A stretch of 6,297 bases of DNA from CAZWFW01 sp964633445. Lineage in GTDB: Archaea; Undinarchaeota; CAZWFW01. The translations under genes and the position numbers were made by a program. The DNA lies in assembly GCA_964633445.1 (NCBI GenBank), contig CAZWFW010000052.1, positions 1-6,297 on the forward strand, in the 5' to 3' direction. The notes below the pieces were generated by a model. It did not search any database. It worked only from the letters and a program-made list of their open reading frames with translations, and was not told the origin of the DNA. This document shows, in pieces, positions 5,164-6,297 of the stretch (within the stretch, counting starts at the first letter, position 1; each line of letters starts with the position of its first letter).

Positions 5164-5531
5164 AAAGCTTTACTTATAAGATTTATGTCTAACGAATTGA
5201 TATAGCTATCCTTGTTAATGTCTGCTTGATGAGGAGCGTAGCTGGTGCTAATTGCACCTTTCACTTCCAAATCACCTTGAATTGTAGCGTTCCCTATAAT
5301 CTTCACCTTTCTAGAGCTCGAATTTATAAGTAAGGCATTAGGAAACCTCCAGAAGCAGTTAATTATCTCTCCAGAGCAGTTAAAGGTTCCTGGACCTATT
5401 TTCCCTGGATAATGACCTGGATTTGGATATTGCAAGTTTTCAGGAGAAGTCAGATAGGCTGCCAGAGCTTGGTAGATTACAACTAGCATAAAAATTGTGA
5501 TAGTTACTAAACCTAGTTTTCTAAGATTCAT
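5064..5531 (-). CDS. Dockerin-type surface protein, segment 1: signal peptide and first EF-hand loop
   Basis: From the ATG at 5531, residues 4-26 form a basic start and hydrophobic helix (LVTITIFMLVVIYQALAA), a signal peptide or N-terminal anchor. The exported part has three possible N-glycosylation sites (N51, N70, N81) and the motif GNATIQGDLEVKG at 80-92. DINKDSYINSLD at 104-115 is a perfect 12-residue calcium-binding EF-hand loop, the first half of a type I dockerin repeat. After K121-A122-F123 the frame drifts into non-homologous residues and stops at 5064, so the true product probably leaves this frame near 5164. A TATA box at 5551-5560, 25 bases before the ATG with no Shine-Dalgarno, supports the start and a leaderless transcript. 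Confidence 0.65.
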   Translation of the reverse strand: MNLRKLGLVTITIFMLVVIYQALAAYLTSPENLQYPNPGHYPGKIGPGTFNCSGEIINCFWRFPNALLINSSSRKVKIIGNATIQGDLEVKGAISTSYAPHQADINKDSYINSLDINLISKAFSVRKGQSLLDFHNRGGQLGQPYLREGCGYKWG

Positions 5532-5550
5532 TAATGGTCTAATTGTTTGT

Positions 5551-5560
5551 ATTTATATAT
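5551..5560 (-). promoter_or_regulatory. TATA box of the dockerin-type gene
   Basis: On the minus strand this reads ATATATAAAT, centred about 25 bases before the ATG at 5531 with no Shine-Dalgarno. It fits a leaderless transcript. Confidence 0.6.
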
Positions 5561-5679
5561 TGAATATAATGTTGAAAGCTAGAATCTCAACTATGCTAAT
5601 TTTTCAAAGTCGAAAAGTTATACTTGAAAACCAAAAGATTTTTAGAGGAAGGTAAGCAGAATACAAAACATTGATTAAT

Positions 5680-5700
5680 TTGATGAGTTCGGAGCATCAA
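5680..5700. repeat. Small hairpin upstream of the guide RNA/archaeosortase
   Basis: TTGATG (5680-5685) and CATCAA (5695-5700) form a 6-bp stem with a 9-base loop, followed by a T-rich stretch (TTATTTCTCTTTT). It could be a weak terminator for rightward transcription. No gene is evident in 5561-5710. Confidence 0.3.
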
Positions 5701-5710
5701 GTTATTTCTC

Positions 5711-5719
5711 TTTTAAATA
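5711..5719 (+). promoter_or_regulatory. Probable TATA box of the C/D guide RNA
   Basis: TTTTAAATA is centred about 26 bases before 5741, which places transcription initiation immediately before the C box of the guide RNA. Confidence 0.5.
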
Positions 5720-5730
5720 AATTTATTAAT

Positions 5731-5740
5731 TATTTATATT
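5731..5740 (+). promoter_or_regulatory. Possible second TATA box, for the archaeosortase mRNA
   Basis: TATTTATATT is centred about 26 bases before 5761, which would give the archaeosortase a leader of roughly seven bases. With the box at 5711-5719 it could form a tandem pair with separate start points for the guide RNA and the mRNA. Confidence 0.4.
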
Positions 5741-5792
5741 GATGATGATCCGACATCGAACTGACTAATGATGAGTCTTATCGATGCTGAAA
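5741..5792 (+). ncRNA. C/D-box guide RNA (2'-O-methylation guide) with a 23S rRNA target
   Basis: All four boxes match consensus exactly: C box ATGATGA (5742-5748), D' box CTGA (5761-5764), C' box ATGATGA (5768-5774) and D box CTGA (5787-5790). Both guide stretches are exactly 12 nt (5749-5760 and 5775-5786), and the D'-C' spacer is 3 nt, the compact layout of archaeal C/D RNAs bound by L7Ae, Nop5 and fibrillarin. The D' guide contains CCGACATCGAA, complementary to TTCGATGTCGG. Its UCGAUGUCGG core is the universal 23S peptidyl-transferase-loop sequence. By the fifth-base rule the methylated nucleotide would be the A equivalent to E. coli A2503. The D guide would pair with CATCGATAAGAC (predicted site G), which I could not place. 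The RNA overlaps the first codons of the archaeosortase. The terminal stem is weak. Confidence 0.88.
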
Positions 5793-6256
5793 TTAAGCGT
5801 CAAATACTCCTTTTCCTTTTCAAATATTTTATCTGCATCCTCATTATTTTTGCAATTCTTTATTCAAATTTTGAATTTAAATTGTTAGTGGAGGCAACCA
5901 TTTTTCTTACCTCTCTTTTCCTAAACTTAGCGAATGTAGGTTTTATGGTAAATGGTAGCACAATCATAGCAAATACCTTACAAATATCAATTGCTAGGGA
6001 ATGTTGCGGATGGCTCAGCATTGCTCTCTTTTCCTCACTGGCTATTGCTACGGCAAAGAACTTAAAAACTTTATTATATATTCCAATCTTTTGGCCTATT
6101 TTATTTTTCACGAACTCTTTAAGAATTTTTCTTATAATCTTCCTATCAACCTACATTGATTTTGAAATTCTGCATCTGTTCTTCTGGAAAATCGGAACAA
6201 TATCTGAAGTCATTATTTTTTATTTTCTTTGGCTTTATTTTAGTAAGAACCTTTAG
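5768..6256 (+). CDS. Archaeosortase/exosortase family cysteine transpeptidase
   Basis: A 162-residue integral membrane protein with about five hydrophobic segments (roughly 13-31, 38-57, 82-96, 101-128 and 145-158). It has the family triad: C79 in ARECCGW (Cys-x-Gly), R119 in NSLRIF, and H136 in ILHLFFW. Archaeosortases remove the C-terminal sorting tail (signature, membrane helix, basic end) of exported proteins and are thought to transfer them to a lipid anchor. It is short for the superfamily, like small archaeal subtypes; the subtype cannot be set. ATGs at 5768 and 5771 are the only plausible starts: the D' box supplies an in-frame TGA just upstream, and later starts would remove the first helix. 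There is no Shine-Dalgarno. It is divergent from the dockerin-type surface gene and is followed by another gene after 17 bases. Confidence 0.85.
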   Translation: MMSLIDAEIKRQILLFLFKYFICILIIFAILYSNFEFKLLVEATIFLTSLFLNLANVGFMVNGSTIIANTLQISIARECCGWLSIALFSSLAIATAKNLKTLLYIPIFWPILFFTNSLRIFLIIFLSTYIDFEILHLFFWKIGTISEVIIFYFLWLYFSKNL

Positions 6257-6273
6257 CTTTCGTTGAGGTTACC

Positions 6274-6297
6274 ATGCTAAAGTTTTCTTGGCAGATT
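6274..6297 (+). CDS. Start of an unidentified gene downstream of the archaeosortase (partial)
   Basis: An ATG at 6274 follows a GAGGT Shine-Dalgarno at 6265-6269 and opens a frame reading MLKFSWQI to the window edge. It lies 17 bases after the archaeosortase stop in the same direction, so the two probably form an operon. Only eight codons are visible and no function can be given. A sortase substrate or partner would fit the position. Confidence 0.5.

Larger units (their letters stand above)
4072..5531 (-). pseudogene. Secreted dockerin-type surface protein gene, split by two +1 frameshifts
   Basis: Three consecutive minus-strand reading frames make sense only as one protein of about 486 residues: signal peptide, a first EF-hand dockerin loop, a second EF-hand loop, a beta-structured stalk motif, a cysteine-rich segment and a C-terminal beta-rich domain. 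The two halves of the dockerin pair lie in different frames, which is the best evidence that this is one gene. Shift 1 falls near 5158-5166, at a TTTTT run. Shift 2 falls at 4675, where GGG TGA ends one frame and dropping a single base continues into GAG GGA AGC. Both shifts skip one base. It may be a decayed gene, two sequencing or assembly insertions, or programmed frameshifting. The individual segments are listed separately. Confidence 0.7.

Noticed and set aside
5594..5656. 20-codon frame (MLIFQSRKV...) in the gap before the guide RNA
   Set aside because: Too short, with no Shine-Dalgarno or well-placed TATA box and no recognisable content.

Overview
The window looks like a low-GC archaeal chromosome. 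It carries an archaeal translation factor aIF5A with a hypusine site, an archaeosortase, and a C/D-box guide RNA. Many start codons lie about 25 bases downstream of a TATA-like box with no Shine-Dalgarno, which is the leaderless pattern. The guide RNA and an intein in a housekeeping gene would suit a thermophile or a poorly sampled lineage, possibly DPANN-like, but the phylum cannot be fixed from this sequence.

Left part (1-810): the 5' part of nadE (NAD+ synthetase) runs leftward off the edge and is interrupted after codon 142 by the start of an intein. A 313-base gap follows, slightly GC-richer than its flanks, with complementary segments that suggest a structured RNA of unknown family. A leaderless YfcE/MJ0936-type phosphodiesterase gene then runs rightward.

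Middle (1300-4070): a short, strongly folded element ends in an IS200/IS605-type right end resembling the 3' end of tnpB and its omega RNA, but no transposase gene is present. Next come an unrecognised 266-residue protein and, convergent with it, a small coiled-coil protein. The small gene shares a palindromic TATA region with a rightward operon encoding a four-cysteine protein and aIF5A. A separate unrecognised two-part protein follows.

Right part (4070-6297): a leftward gene for a secreted, dockerin-bearing surface protein is broken into three reading frames by two shifts, both +1. Divergent from it is an archaeosortase (Cys-Arg-His), which suggests a cell-surface locus. Its two possible ATG starts lie inside the C' box of a textbook C/D guide RNA. 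One guide of that RNA is complementary to the universal peptidyl-transferase-loop sequence of 23S rRNA. A further gene begins just before the right edge.

Most notable are the nadE intein, the guide RNA embedded in the archaeosortase start, and the doubly shifted dockerin gene.
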